A stretch of DNA of 64,000 nucleotides, taken from positions 5,000,612 through 5,064,611 of the forward strand of contig JAJLRJ010000013.1 of NCBI GenBank assembly GCA_024195265.1, read 5' to 3'. The notes under the pieces were generated by a model. The model saw nothing but the letters and a program-made list of their open reading frames with translations, was not told the DNA's origin and did not search any database. Both the position numbers and the translations under genes were made by a program. Numbering within the stretch: position 1 is the first letter of the stretch; the number at the start of each line of letters is the position of its first letter. Shown piece by piece: positions 44,918 through 55,581 of this stretch. The DNA comes from Dendrophyllia cribrosa. Its lineage: Eukaryota > Cnidaria > Anthozoa > Scleractinia > Dendrophylliidae.

Positions 44918-45140
44918 GGTGGGGGGGATGGGGGGGGGAGAGGGGGGAGAGGGGGGTGTTGGGCAATTTCTTCTGAGTATGAATTTTATTTTTCAGCATC
45001 ACTATTTGCAAGATTTTTTTTTTTACCAAATGCTTGAATTTTTTTCACGTGCTTTCTTGTGCACGATTTTTTTTCTCTTAAATTTCTTCTGCAGGAATTA
45101 TTTTTTGTATATTGCCAAACCCCCCCCCCCCCCCCCCACA
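44918..45140. repeat. Poly-G and poly-C low-complexity block
   Basis: A G-rich run (GGTGGGGGGGATGGGGGGGG and continuing to about 44,956) is followed about 165 bases later by a pure C run at 45,120-45,137. Opposed G and C runs can pair into a very stable stem, and such runs are also common sites of sequencing error. Confidence 0.6.
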
Positions 45141-45498
45141 AAAATTAAATGGTCCGTCCCTAAATAGTTGACAAAGTACTTTTTCTCAAACATGTATTGC
45201 TCTTAGAACACCAAGAAGAAAATATCAAGTGATTTCTTTAAGGAAGAACAAACCATAATAGGTTTTTCTGCATTTTTTTCCATGAAACTTGGGAAGAACT
45301 TGAAAAAATTAGCCAATTTTTTCAAGTTGCAATCCATTTCCATGTTCAGATCGGCTTTGTCCATCTACATTTCAACTTGCGAGACATCATGTGGCACACG
45401 TGTTTCGGGTGACGAGTGAGTACATAGCACGGAACCTGATATTGTGAACGGGTCATTGTGCAGTCTATTTGTGTTGGCTTTCTTGCTGGCGACATTTA

Positions 45499-45559
45499 GA
45501 TCGTTACATCGTGCTGATGAGTTGCAATAACAACGAAACAGTTGTCCACGGTTACGATC
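45499..45559 (+). ncRNA. Type I hammerhead ribozyme, copy 1
   Basis: All canonical parts are present. The stem I 5' strand is GATCG, an internal loop, then CGTG. The core CTGATGA is at 45,514-45,520. Stem II is GTTG/CAAC with loop CAATAA. The core GAAA is at 45,535-45,538. Stem III is one C-G pair plus the A-U closing pair, with a 4-base loop. Then comes the cleavage triplet GTC ending at 45,546, and the stem I 3' strand CACG, loop, CGATC. The very short stem III is typical of the hammerheads known from Penelope-like elements and retrozymes, which often act best as dimers. Confidence 0.88.
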
Positions 45560-46028
45560 CTACTTTATCGGTTTCTATCGTGATGTCTCGGAAATTTTAC
45601 TTTTTTTCTTTTTTACGTGGTCAGATCAGCCTTGCAGTTCATTGTTGACATTGTTTTTGTTCATTCATTTTTTTGGCTGGTTAGGTCTCTCGCAGATCCC
45701 ACGTATCATTAGCAGCATTATCGTTTGCGGTCTTCTGCAGTTTACTTTTATTTCCATATATTTTGGGACCGTAGGTCTTTTCAGATCCGATATGCTGTGC
45801 TCAAAAAGCATGGTTTTGCTCATGCGTTTAAATGTTCAGATCGGCTTGTCCATCTACATTTCAATTTGCGAGACATCTTTGCGATACACTGTGGGCTCCT
45901 TGTTTCCCGAAACACGTGATGTGGCACGCGTGTTTCGGGTGACAAGTGAGTACATAGTACGGAACCTGATATTGTGAACGGGTCATTGTGCAGTCTATTT
46001 GCGTTGGCTTTCTTGCTGGCGACACTTA

Positions 46029-46089
46029 GATCGTTACACCGTGCTGATGAGTTGCAATAACAACGAAACAATTGTCCACGGTTACGATC
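46029..46089 (+). ncRNA. Type I hammerhead ribozyme, copy 2
   Basis: It has the same fold and identical core. The differences are confined to the stem I internal loop (T at 45,509 is C at 46,039, which turns a possible G-U into a C-G pair) and the stem III loop (AGTT to AATT). The predicted cleavage is after 46,076, exactly 530 bases from copy 1. Retention of every core base in both units, with change only where the fold tolerates it, supports function. Confidence 0.88.
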
Positions 46090-46162
46090 CTACTTTATCG
46101 GTTTCTATCGTGATGATGTCTCGCAAATTTTACTTTTTTTTTTTTACGTGGTCAGATCAGCC

Positions 46163-46230
46163 CAACCTCGTTCTCTCTCTCTCTCTCGCTCCAGGGGGTG
46201 GGAAGAAGAGAGACCCTGGGAACGAGGTTG
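46163..46230. repeat. 68-bp MITE inserted in ribozyme unit 2
   Basis: CAACCTCGTTC is mirrored by GAACGAGGTTG. The exact 9-bp duplication AGATCAGCC lies at 46,154-46,162 and 46,231-46,239. Unit 1 at about 45,624-45,640 has the single uninterrupted site (CAGATCAGCCTTGCAG). Similar palindromic sequence occurs at 52,716-52,800, and a half-copy at about 61,005. Confidence 0.75.
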
Positions 46231-46317
46231 AGATCAGCCTTGCAGTTCATTGTTTTTGTTCATTCATTTTTATCTCGTTAATGCGCATGCGCAAAACGAG
46301 ATATCGGTAAGGGACAA

Positions 46318-46373
46318 AAGTTGTTAACAAAGGTTTCTTTGTTTAACTTTGTTAACTTTTGTCCGGGAGGGTA
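46318..46373. repeat. Strong hairpin near the left end of the 5.4-kb insertion
   Basis: GGGACAAAAGTTGTTAACAA is mirrored by TTGTTAACTTTTGTCC, with a short T-rich loop. It is non-coding. Confidence 0.55.
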
Positions 46374-47761
46374 GTTCTTTATACAAGCTATATTATGGCA
46401 TTGAGGATATAGTTGGTTAAACTGGTTAGGATTTCAAGAAGGGCGTCACATACGGCCACTAAAATTTTTGGGGAGCTCCCCCGGACCTATTGTTAATTTC
46501 CCTAGGGTATTGGGATGTCATGTCATGTCATGTTTTTAAGTGGATGTGTCCGAGACGGCTTAATTGATCTTCAAAGGTTTAAGAAATTTGCGTTTTTCTT
46601 GTCAATCATTTTTCGTAAAGCCATTAGACCTCGTTTAGAAGGGTAAAAAACGTCAAATGTATGTTCTTGGGAAACGCAGTTTTAAAAATTCACGGTGTAT
46701 TTTTATAATGAATGGAGATGTTTTGAGGAAGTTAAATGGCACGGGAAAGTTTGTGTTTTCATATGAGCGATAATATAATAAATTGAGGAATAATCAATTA
46801 AGGAAAATAACGAAATATAATATCCAATTTATTCAACACTTTTGAGAGATTTGACAGATTGTAAAGTATAAATAGGTGATGTCATGCAGTTAATTCTCGC
46901 GGAGATTGCAGAGTGATTTTTTGTGTTTAGTTAAGGTGGTTCGATACAGTTTTCTGGAGACCGTACCAACATTTTTCAATCGGCTTTTAAGCGGCCTTCT
47001 CCAAGTCAGATCAACGTGACATTTTCACCACTAACTGGTTTTGAATTGAAGTTTGGCAAGATATATTTTCTGGTAAAATCGATATTACCATGACAACGAT
47101 AAACAAGAAACTTAGAAATCAGTAAAAGTGAAATTTAGCCCGTTTAAGATTTCGCATTGAAAATCCCACATAGGCATCTTAAAATATGGTATATGGCATA
47201 TATATTTTGCAAGAATAAAAAAATTCTGTATGTTTGAATTAAAATAAATCGCAATAACATTTCAAACCTTACTATTTGTGTACTGGTATTAAATTGATCG
47301 AGAGATTAACACTGGTTTTGTGAAATTACTTAATGATAATGTCAAAAAGTAGCTTGATGTTATGTTTGTAAACTTTGAAAGTTTTGTTTACTTTCTCTTT
47401 TGCGATCTTGAGAACTACCTGTTTTCCTAACATCACTTCATGTGCAATTTTTGGGTAATTTTCGATTTGAATGGCTTTTGCAAAAATCTGAGAAACGGCT
47501 CGATGGATTTTTTTAAAACATTCACTGTGCATGCTTACCGATGTGCAAAATATTATCTGAAAGTTTCATTGCCATTGATTCACTGGAACGCCTTTAAATT
47601 TAAAGATGAAAACGACGTTCGAACCGGCCGAAAAAATGACGTTACAAATTTACTTTTTTAAGTTATGCTTAATAATGATTTCAAATCAATGCACACTGCA
47701 TTCCTCCGTGATTTATACTTTCGTTGTGAGCTGCTGTGCATCTATTATCCCTCCCTACTTA

Positions 47762-47790
47762 TCCCTCCCCCCCCCCCCCCCCCCCCCCCG
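47762..47790. repeat. Poly-C run
   Basis: About 22 consecutive C residues follow TTATCCCTCC. The length is likely uncertain in any assembly. Confidence 0.8.
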
Positions 47791-47881
47791 AAAATAACCT
47801 ACAGGCTGATTAGGGTATTACATTTCACAATTCCAAACCTGAAAAACTTAGAAATTACAAAAAAAAAAAAAAAAACTTATA

Positions 47882-48124
47882 CCCCATTCACACCGACGCT
47901 TAAACATGTTTAAATGTTGTTTAGTTTAAAACAGGTTTAGAAAAATACCTCCCAACCTCCCGTAATATTTGGAGTGAAATCTTTACTAAAAGAAACTTTA
48001 TTGACTGTTATTTCCATTCTATGTAGTTTGAATCATATACATTTAAAAACGTTCAAGATAGAGGCTAAAAACGTAGTTAAACTAAACAACATTTAAACAT
48101 GTTTAACCGTTGGTGTGAATGGGG
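47882..48124. repeat. MITE with CCCCATTCACACC termini
   Basis: CCCCATTCACACCGACGCTT is mirrored by AACCGTTGGTGTGAATGGGG. The inner arms share AAACATGTTTAAATGTTGTT and its complement. The paired arms are about 50 bases each. No clear target duplication is visible next to the left A-run. Confidence 0.7.
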
Positions 48125-51100
48125 CTTTAGTTTGCATAAATATATAGCGTTTCCCGATTTAGCGGAAATAACGCGAAAACGGGAGGATTTTTTCCGGTTA
48201 TATAATTGATACTATCCATTAGATTATTACAATGGAATTCAATTCATTCTATAGGTGTCAGAACATTCACTGAAGCGTGATGCTTGAAGTTGTTTCTCGC
48301 GGTGAATTTGCCTGTAAAGAGCTATAAACCCGGCGCAGCTTTTTCTCGACAGCTACAGTGAGCTTACTTTACAGAGGCGTTCGCGACAACGTACCCCTTC
48401 CCTCTCAACGAATTTTGCGTGACCCAAGTCTTTTTTGTTTACATAATACCAGATATCATTTATTACGACTTAATTTACGACTGAATTTGAACACGTTTTA
48501 TAAGCATTTCTCCAAAGCTAGCGAGAACACAAAGAAAAAGTCAATCACAGAATTGATATCAACATAAATTCCCATCGAAAAATGAAATTTCTTTACCGGT
48601 AAAGTCCAAATGCCAGTGGGGTTGACTCGGCTATTTAAAAGCAGAAAAAACCTCCACCAATAGTGAATAGTGTGAGTTATAAGGAAACTACACCAATGCT
48701 ATTGATTCAATTAAACGAGCCAATGAGAAAACGGAACATTCGATCCTTCCCAAGAGTACGAGAGCGGCAAACATTTCATGGACAACGGAATTATTTCATA
48801 TTATCCCGCGAGACATTTACTTATGGGAGCAACTGATGAGGTTCACCTAAAATCCGAAATTCGAGTCTTGCTTAAGAAAAACGTAAGAATTCACTAGCAT
48901 CCGTGAGATTTTCAAAACAGATCACCATATCTGTACAAGCCATGTCGGGATGCAATAACGCCATGATGAAACAACGGAGGTTCTTCAAGCTCCAGGAAAC
49001 ACTACTCAAAAACAGCATAAAACAAGGAGCTAAACCATAACTGCAAGAGGTCATGATTCCAATAGAGACACGGCAGCTTCAGACTTTGAGCTTAGACGCT
49101 CACATCCGTGATAAAGATCCACTTTCTCGCAAGTCTTGCACACCGCAGACTTAGACACTATACCACGGGCTGAGAGATTGATTGATCCTAGCATATTCAT
49201 AAGAAAAGCTGCGGCCGATCACTACTTATCTTGCAAAAAACGTTAGCCAAAGAGGCTTTAACATAATATGCCAAGAGAACTAGCATATTGAAGGCATAAA
49301 GAAACAATAATTCTATAAATGGCTACACAGCATAAAAACTATCTTCGTTTCAGTAAGAGATTTATATCCCAAAGATCATCAAAGGGTCATACAATACATA
49401 TCGAGCATGCTAAACTGAGACAAAAACCATAATTTCTCACCTGTCAAGATAGCTTCCAAAACCGTAATAAGGATCGTTAAGATGTCTGTTTGATACAGGA
49501 TCGTACACAGAGAGTATGGGAAGGAAAAAATCGAAACTCACCGATGCTTGTGTCCAATAAAATACGGTGTGTCCACTTACTTTGGAGTCTGCTTAATACA
49601 GGTTTTACTGTAATCAGAAATCTTACTCATGTAATCTAACACTGAAAAGGGCTCGTGTGGTCAACCCCGGGGTCAACCCGCGTTCGCGTGCTGGACAAAA
49701 TTCTAAACAAAAAGACGAAACAAAATACACAGCATGTATCTCACTTGTCGCATTTCCCATTAGAAAAGGTAGCTCCATTTCCAACTGAGCCTTTGTAACA
49801 GCTTTCCCGTCGATCTTCTCTAATCGGAACAACTTTAAATCAAACGCACCGAGTCCAAACTTTCCGCTTATTGTTAGTTCAAATGTTTACAAGCTATGTC
49901 CATTGAACTGTGCTTTGTCATGTCAAACGGTATGCGACCTATGTGTCGTTCGAATGCCGATCCTTTGTCATCATCTCGACAAAAACTCGGAATAACTTTG
50001 ACCACGCCACTCGACGCCATCACGGAGATCAAGGTCAACGCTCTACGACCCTGGCTCTACGACCCTGGTACCTTTCGCATATAATATCAGTTAATATGTC
50101 ACCTGGTCACGCAGCGAGACAGGTAAATGTCACAAAATAGCTTTGCTATTAGGAAAAAACTATGTTGCTTTTATTAACAACAACAATCGTTAATTTAGTA
50201 TAATTAATAGAATGTCACTTAACTGTTAACTTTTCACTTATCAGTTAACTACTATATTTTTGGACAATTGTCAGTTAACTGTTAACCCCATTAGCACCCT
50301 CCTAAATGCACTGGTATTCTTCCGAATTTCACTTTTGCCGGAACGCAATTGGCATTAAAAAACAAAACGAAAAAAACTCACGAGATAATAATGCCTTTTG
50401 TCACAACATTTCACCCACGACTAAAAAACCTAAAACAAATACTGATGAAAAATGGAGTTTCGTTCAAAACCAACCATTCCTAAAAACTAATTACAAAACG
50501 CCGCCTATCATATCATGCAAGACGTAAATCACTTAACGACATACTCATAACAGCCAAACTTTGAAAGCTAATATAAATGCATCGCAACCGCAAAACCACA
50601 TAGCGGAGTCGGTGTACTTTAGGCCCGTCATGAACCTCATTTCGATTTAAGGGAAACTAAAAAAGTGACCGCCAGGGGTGGTGTCCTGTTTACCCGCTCC
50701 AGACCCAATATTTTCTATATAAGTGCGCCCATAGCAGACGTGACCGAAAAATGACCACGTGATCACCATTTTCCCGCCATTTTTCACGTCAAAATATATA
50801 AAACAGTAGACTTGATACTTCAGCTAACTACAAAACTTTCCGTTTCATTATGCAAGAGTAGGAACAGCAAAATACCATAAATTTTGACTTTTGTTCTATT
50901 TTCGAATACTGCTGGAGAGTTGAAAAAAAAATGGCTGATGGCGCGATGTCTGCTAAACATAGCCCAAATTGTCCTGGCATGGGGGCAGGCAGCTCTAGAG
51001 AAAAGACATGTTGTTACGGTCTCCTTCCATTAGATTAGGCACATGTGAAGTTCATGGTTTGAACAGGGCCTTACTTGAAAGAATATTAAAGATTCAGTCA

Positions 51101-51680
51101 CCATTTGTTGTGTCAATTGATATTTTGATAATTAATATTAATACGTCACCTGCAGTAACTTTATATCTAATAAAACACCACATACTAATTTATAGGACTG
51201 TTTTTATCAGATATAAAGTCACTGCATCCGCACGTGACGTATTATCGATCACTTGATAGGTTTGTGGGCTTTTAATTGTTTTGAAATTGCGGCAACCTAT
51301 TGTATTTGATTTAGAAATTTTTTTCTATTGTCAAATATCCCAACAGAAAATAGACAATGAATAACTGAAAATGCATTGTGCAAATTGACCCAACAACACA
51401 TTTTCATCGTCAATTAGCTAGCAAGGCGGAAAAAGTCTTTCACTTTCACTTCACTAACATCAAAATTATTTACATTCACACTCGTGATTCTTTGTTACTT
51501 ATAACTTTTATTGACTTGCACCAACACGAATTTTCGAACTTTCTCTCAATCTTCTCTATCCTGCCAAGAACCATATCCAGTTGACTACTGCGCCTCGCAT
51601 TTTCTACGTAATGTCTGATTCTACAACGATCTTTACCATATTCACTATCAAGATTCTTCTTTTTTAACCTCACGTTCTAA
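48125..51680. other. Non-coding interior of the 5.4-kb insertion
   Basis: Only short frames are present. A cluster of GTTAACTGTTAAC-type words lies at 50,190-50,295. Nothing here resembles reverse transcriptase, transposase or a structural RNA that I can support. Confidence 0.3.
49745..49874 (-). CDS. Tentative short exon, unrecognised
   Basis: On the minus strand an open stretch reads FELTISGKFGLGAFDLKLFR, then LEKIDGKAVTKAQLEMELPF and LMGNATS, before a GTGAGA donor at 49,744. The peptide has balanced composition and could start at the internal methionine (49,832). There is no supporting neighbour exon, no mirrored copy, and the location is inside transposon-derived DNA. It is kept only because its composition is unlike the surrounding random frames. 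Confidence 0.2.
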
Positions 51681-52715
51681 CGCATTAACGAGATGGCTTT
51701 AAGAGCCCTTTGATTTTAGCTGGTTAGGTCTCTCGCAGATCCCACGTATCATTAGCAGCATTATCGTTTGCGGTCTTCTGCAGTTTACTTTTAAATCCAT
51801 TTCCATCCTGGCCATCCGCAGCCAAAGATAACGAATACTTGTTTCTGTGCATTGGTAGAGTATTTGTTAACAAAACTGGACCATTATTTGCAGGTTTCCA
51901 TTGAAACAAATATGTTTTTTGGCTCTTAGCTGCTGCTTTTCAAAGTTAGAACTTAGAATGTGTACTCCCAACTAGTGAGAACTAATACTGGGAGGGTGCT
52001 GGATAAATAGTGCAGGTGAAATTAAATACTATACGATCAGCGGTTACAGGCTCTTGAGATGAGCGGGTGAGCTCATAGTACGGATTTCAGGAAGAGCTAA
52101 TGTGATACTAATTTTTCGAAAGACACAGCCTTTCTTCTTCAGGGTCTTACAGATAATAACTCGTAAGGCAAGAAAATATGAGGGCCCGTTCTGGTCAAAA
52201 TTATCCTTATATATTTTTCCCTATGTAGAAATGATAAAACTGTGTTTGCAATTATTTGTATTGTGTTTTATAAATAATTATATGTACTACTAGAATTATT
52301 TACATGCGTACGAATTAATTTTATGTGTCCTATAGTTATTTATACGTTGTTTGAATTATTTTATTCTGACCATGAACTATTTTTTCCTCTACATTAATTT
52401 ATTAGCAAATCCCATATGCCTTTGCTCGCTGTTGGCGAATCCCGTCATCCAAATCGCGTTGAACACTGGTAATTTTCAACATGGCGGCCCGAACTATAGT
52501 CGCAGTGGTGTTATCCGAGAAAGAAATGAGCGAGGTTTTCGCAACTTTCTGCAAAATTTGAAGGGAGTATTCCGTCTCTTTTTGATCCCCCACCCCATCC
52601 CCCATCCTTCTGGATCCCCCCTTTTTGACCCCATCTGGACCCCATCTTTTTCTTCTAAGAAATGACCAAATGACAGCGGTTTTGAATTAATACACATGTG
52701 CGAACTAGGCAAAAA

Positions 52716-52800
52716 TCAATCTCGGTCCCATGGTCTTCTCCTTCCCGTTCCTCTCTCGCTCCAGGGGACGGGAAGGAGAAGACCCTGGGAACGAGGTTGG
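52716..52800. repeat. Palindromic MITE, same family as the 68-bp element
   Basis: CATGGTCTTCTCCTTCCCGT is mirrored by ACGGGAAGGAGAAGACC followed by CTGGGAACGAGGTTGGG. It shares the GAACGAGGTTG end with 46,163-46,230. Confidence 0.6.
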
Positions 52801-54139
52801 GAAAAAATGTAAAACGATACGTAGGATCTACGGAAGATAAAGTAATAAAGCCACACACTGTGAATCTATTAATATTAATACAAAATAGTGTTTTTTTAGT
52901 AAGTTACTTTCGATCAAGCTTAATCATTGTGATGCAACATCTATACCCTGATCTGTACAGACACATACATGTATCATATTGAATAATGTAGCAATACTTG
53001 TATGTGAGCACAAATAAAAGCATAGTTTTGGGAGTCACTACTGATTCGAGTTTGATTACAATTGATCTCGATTTAATTCGTTTCGAATCATCGCTTACAC
53101 TGCCTCTGCTAGAAGGTACAAAGCACAAATAGACGCAATGATACGATTCCAAGTTCCTTTTAAATCTTATTAACCGAGATTAAGGGTTTGCTTGAAAGTC
53201 AAATAGATCAGACAATTTCCGAAAAATCTGTTCAGAAATTGTGGAATACCTCCAGAGGTAGTCCTATTTTTCCGTTTCGGAATGGAACGTTGGAACTTTT
53301 CTTACCACTTGAATTAAGAAAAATTCAAATCGCTAAATCGAGTTAACGGTGCGTCAACGGTCTGGGTACCAGGATGGGGAAATGAAATATTTAAATGGTA
53401 AGGGCAATCTCGTCGGTTGGTCGGTAAATCTTGTAAAATCGCTTACCATTATGTAATGGTAACTCCAACCGGTTTTTTTCCTACAAATGGTAAGCACCCT
53501 AAAGGTTTAATTTGTTTTTTCCGTGGTTCACTTTCTCGTTGCGTCCACCATTTTTAAATTTTATGGCGAATACCGCTGACCACTCGTTCCCAAATTCCCG
53601 TTCCTCATTCCCCGTTCCCGGCTACTGGTTAAAGTAAATTAACATCCATTCACGAGTCGGCTCACTCCCAAAAAAATCACATAACATCAATTTACAAACT
53701 AATTGAAGCAAGTTTGGACTGCTCTAAACGTTAACGAGATAAAACGTTTAAATGCAGAGAACCACTCAACACTACGATAAATAGTGGTAACTTTCTTTCC
53801 GGATCTCCTTTATGAAGGGATGCGAGTACCAGACGTCACCTAAAGTGTAGATAAACTGTTTAAAATGCAAGGCTAGTACAACGGAAATTAATGACAGGTT
53901 TAATGGCCAATATTTCCATTAGTAGAACTAGTCTTCCACAGGGCCAGCGTTGGAGTGAAAATAATATACAACGGCTCTTAAATTTGAATATAGATAACAA
54001 GTACATGATTGGCTAATATAAGATTACATGAATAGGTACAAAAACAATGGCTAGTAAATCTGATAACTTCTAAATTAAAGCATATTATAGTTATTGTAAA
54101 TATCATCTACTTCAATGTTCATCACATCTGTTTAAGCCA
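52801..54139. other. Non-coding, no gene seen
   Basis: Contains dispersed low-copy phrases only, for example repeated ATGGTAA words at 53,390-53,490. No exon or structural RNA could be supported. Confidence 0.3.
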
Positions 54140-54779
54140 TTAGGTGTTAGTGTTTAGATAGACTTCTCTTGCTTTGCGCGGGAGGTGTTTTTTGTCGGCA
54201 ATAGTTCCAGAGGAACAAGTTTCATATCTGCAATGGAGTGACCTGGTAGGTGAAGTGGGTAGGAACTGCAGCAGATGAATTTGCGTGACTTGTGTTATTA
54301 GTAGTGGCTTGTCTATGTTCAGTAAATCGTTCGCGAAATGTGCGTTTAGTTTCCCCAATATATTGCTTGTTACATTTTTTGCATTCAATCATATAAATCA
54401 AGTTTTTAGAGTTGCAGGTTATATGCTGTTTTATTTGCCTGGTTTCATTTGTAGAGGTGAAAGAGTATGATGATTTACCATTTTCGATCTGTGGACGGTT
54501 CAGACAGGTCAGACAGCCGTGTTTTGATTCGCAGCGGAACGTTCCGGGAGAGGCCGGAGTTACCGTAGAAGAATTGATAAGTTTAGCGCGTACAAGTAAG
54601 TCACGGAGGTTAGGAGAACGTCGATATGATACAACAGGTGTTTCTTTGAATATTTCTTTACAGTGGTCCGAGGAATGCAGAAGAGGTTGTTTTTTGTGAA
54701 GTAATTTTTGAATGTTTCCTAGTGCTGGATTGTAAGCGATTACTAAAGGTACTCTGTCTATTATTTTTATTTTCAGCAA
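54140..54779 (-). pseudogene. Penelope-like retroelement relic: linker and GIY-YIG region
   Basis: A 185-codon frame (54,779-54,222) reads VVSYRRSPNLRDLLVRAKL, then a cysteine-rich linker (FRCESKHGCLTCL), then NLIYMIECKKCNKQYIGETK and RTFRERFTEHR. This is the reverse-transcriptase C-terminal linker followed by the start of a GIY-YIG nuclease (Y-IGET with RERFTEHR). After HFTYQ the frame breaks. The expected continuation (LPGHSIADMKLVPLELLPT, then KAREVYL) is present but spread over two other frames, so at least two frameshifts have accumulated. The upstream reverse transcriptase core is missing. In an intact element this protein drives retrotransposition in the nucleus. Confidence 0.75.
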
Positions 54780-54954
54780 AAAGATTTCATAAAATTCATG
54801 ATTTCAAAAGCACTGCAGTAGTACTGAATGAACCAGGAAACCAGGAAACCAGGAAAACAAGTTTTTAAACAAGCTTTTAACTAGTGTTAAAACACTAACG
54901 AGGCGTGCACCTTTGGTAAAATGTACCCCATAAGTAAGCTACATAGATGTAACT

Positions 54955-54995
54955 ACATACATACATACATACATACATACATACATACATACATT
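54955..54995. repeat. (CATA)n microsatellite, probable LINE tail
   Basis: About ten uninterrupted CATA units. On the minus strand they follow a LINE-like 3' untranslated region, as in the ATGT tail at 24.7 kb. Confidence 0.85.
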
Positions 54996-55350
54996 GTTTA
55001 TTATCTTTTCCAAAGGGGCTTTTCAAAGATAATACAAAAGATAAAAATAAAGTAATTAATAAAAACCATTAAAACTACCGCAAAATACATATTACAATAA
55101 ATGTAGTAAAACTTAAAAATATAAATATACAAGTGTTTAAAAAGTTATATACTTGTTCCCCTTCAACTCTACTGGCAAAAATTTTACAGCCTTTACTGAA
55201 TAATATGTGTTTTACAGTTGAAAGCATAGTTAATCGAGAGACTGGTTGTAAAACCTGAGAATTGTCTTTGTTCGATCTTTTTGTTATCGTTTTTCGGCCT
55301 TGAACGTGCACAACACAATAGATGTTGATCTTTAGTTCGAGCAACTGACC
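54996..55350 (-). repeat. LINE 3' untranslated region
   Basis: Minus-strand, AT-rich sequence containing GAAAAGCCCCTTTGGAAAAG just before the ATGT tail is the style of CR1/L2/RTE-like 3' ends. No reverse transcriptase frame is retained. Confidence 0.4.
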
Positions 55351-55581
55351 AGTCATAGGGTCTGATCAAAAAACAAAAGATGTGCACGGTCAAGTACGGT
55401 ACAACATAAATTGTAGCTTCTTTGTTATCGTCATTGAAGTCTGCAAGGTTTCATAACCAGTCTCTCGATTAACTATGGTTGAAAGTGATAAATTACAAAT
55501 TTTATCTGGCTAAGCTATGAGCGCAAAAGGAAACTAGCCCAGCTATAAAAGAAGCACAATGAAGATTTTATATTTAAGAAT

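Larger units (their letters stand above)
46272..51694. mobile_element. 5.4-kb insertion bounded by ATCTCGTTAATGCG inverted ends
   Basis: ATCTCGTTAATGCG at 46,272 is mirrored by CGCATTAACGAGAT ending at 51,694. It splits ribozyme unit 2. Unit 1 shows the uninterrupted arrangement (TTCATTCATTTTTTTGGCTG). No target duplication could be fixed, because about 20 unmatched bases follow the right end. The interior holds a MITE (47,882-48,124), homopolymer runs and only short frames; no transposase was found. It could be a non-autonomous DNA element or a composite of several insertions. Confidence 0.45.
45344..51794 (+). mobile_element. Retrozyme-like / Penelope-LTR-like tandem element with two hammerhead ribozymes, itself interrupted
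   Basis: It is flanked by the exact 13-bp duplication AATCCATTTCCAT (45,331-45,343 and 51,794-51,806). The related MITE at 7,644-7,999 has one uninterrupted copy (reverse complement at 7,805-7,817). The insert is a near-dimer. Unit 1 is 45,344-45,834 (with a roughly 40-base deletion). Unit 2 is 45,835-46,271 plus 51,695-51,794, split by a 5.4-kb insertion. Both units begin GTTCAGATCGGC and contain a type I hammerhead. Both share GGCTGGTTAGGTCTCTCGCA-type sequence near the end. No protein is encoded. The long target duplication fits reverse-transcription-based insertion. Confidence 0.7.
44839..51955 (-). repeat. TTAA-type MITE, copy 2, split by later insertions
   Basis: AGGGGCATTGTG at 44,839 begins sequence matching the reverse complement of the 7,644-7,999 element: CACCAAGAAG at about 45,212, AACCATAATAGG at about 45,250, and GTTGCAATCCATTTCCAT at 45,327. 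The match resumes at 51,795 (CTGGCCATCCGCAGCCAAAG) and fades near 51,955. Two insertions separate the parts: a homopolymer-rich block (44,900-45,170) and the ribozyme-bearing element (45,344-51,794). Confidence 0.6.

Noticed and set aside
48828..48870. CTGATGAGG followed by CCGAAA as a third hammerhead
   Set aside because: Stem II would be two base pairs around a 12-base loop, and neither stem I nor a cleavage triplet can be found.
45344..51794. Autonomous Penelope element between the 13-bp duplications
   Set aside because: No reverse transcriptase or GIY-YIG frame occurs in this interval. The extra length is explained by a nested insertion.
54955..54995. Telomere-like repeat
   Set aside because: It is a CATA tetranucleotide, not TTAGGG, and fits a LINE tail.
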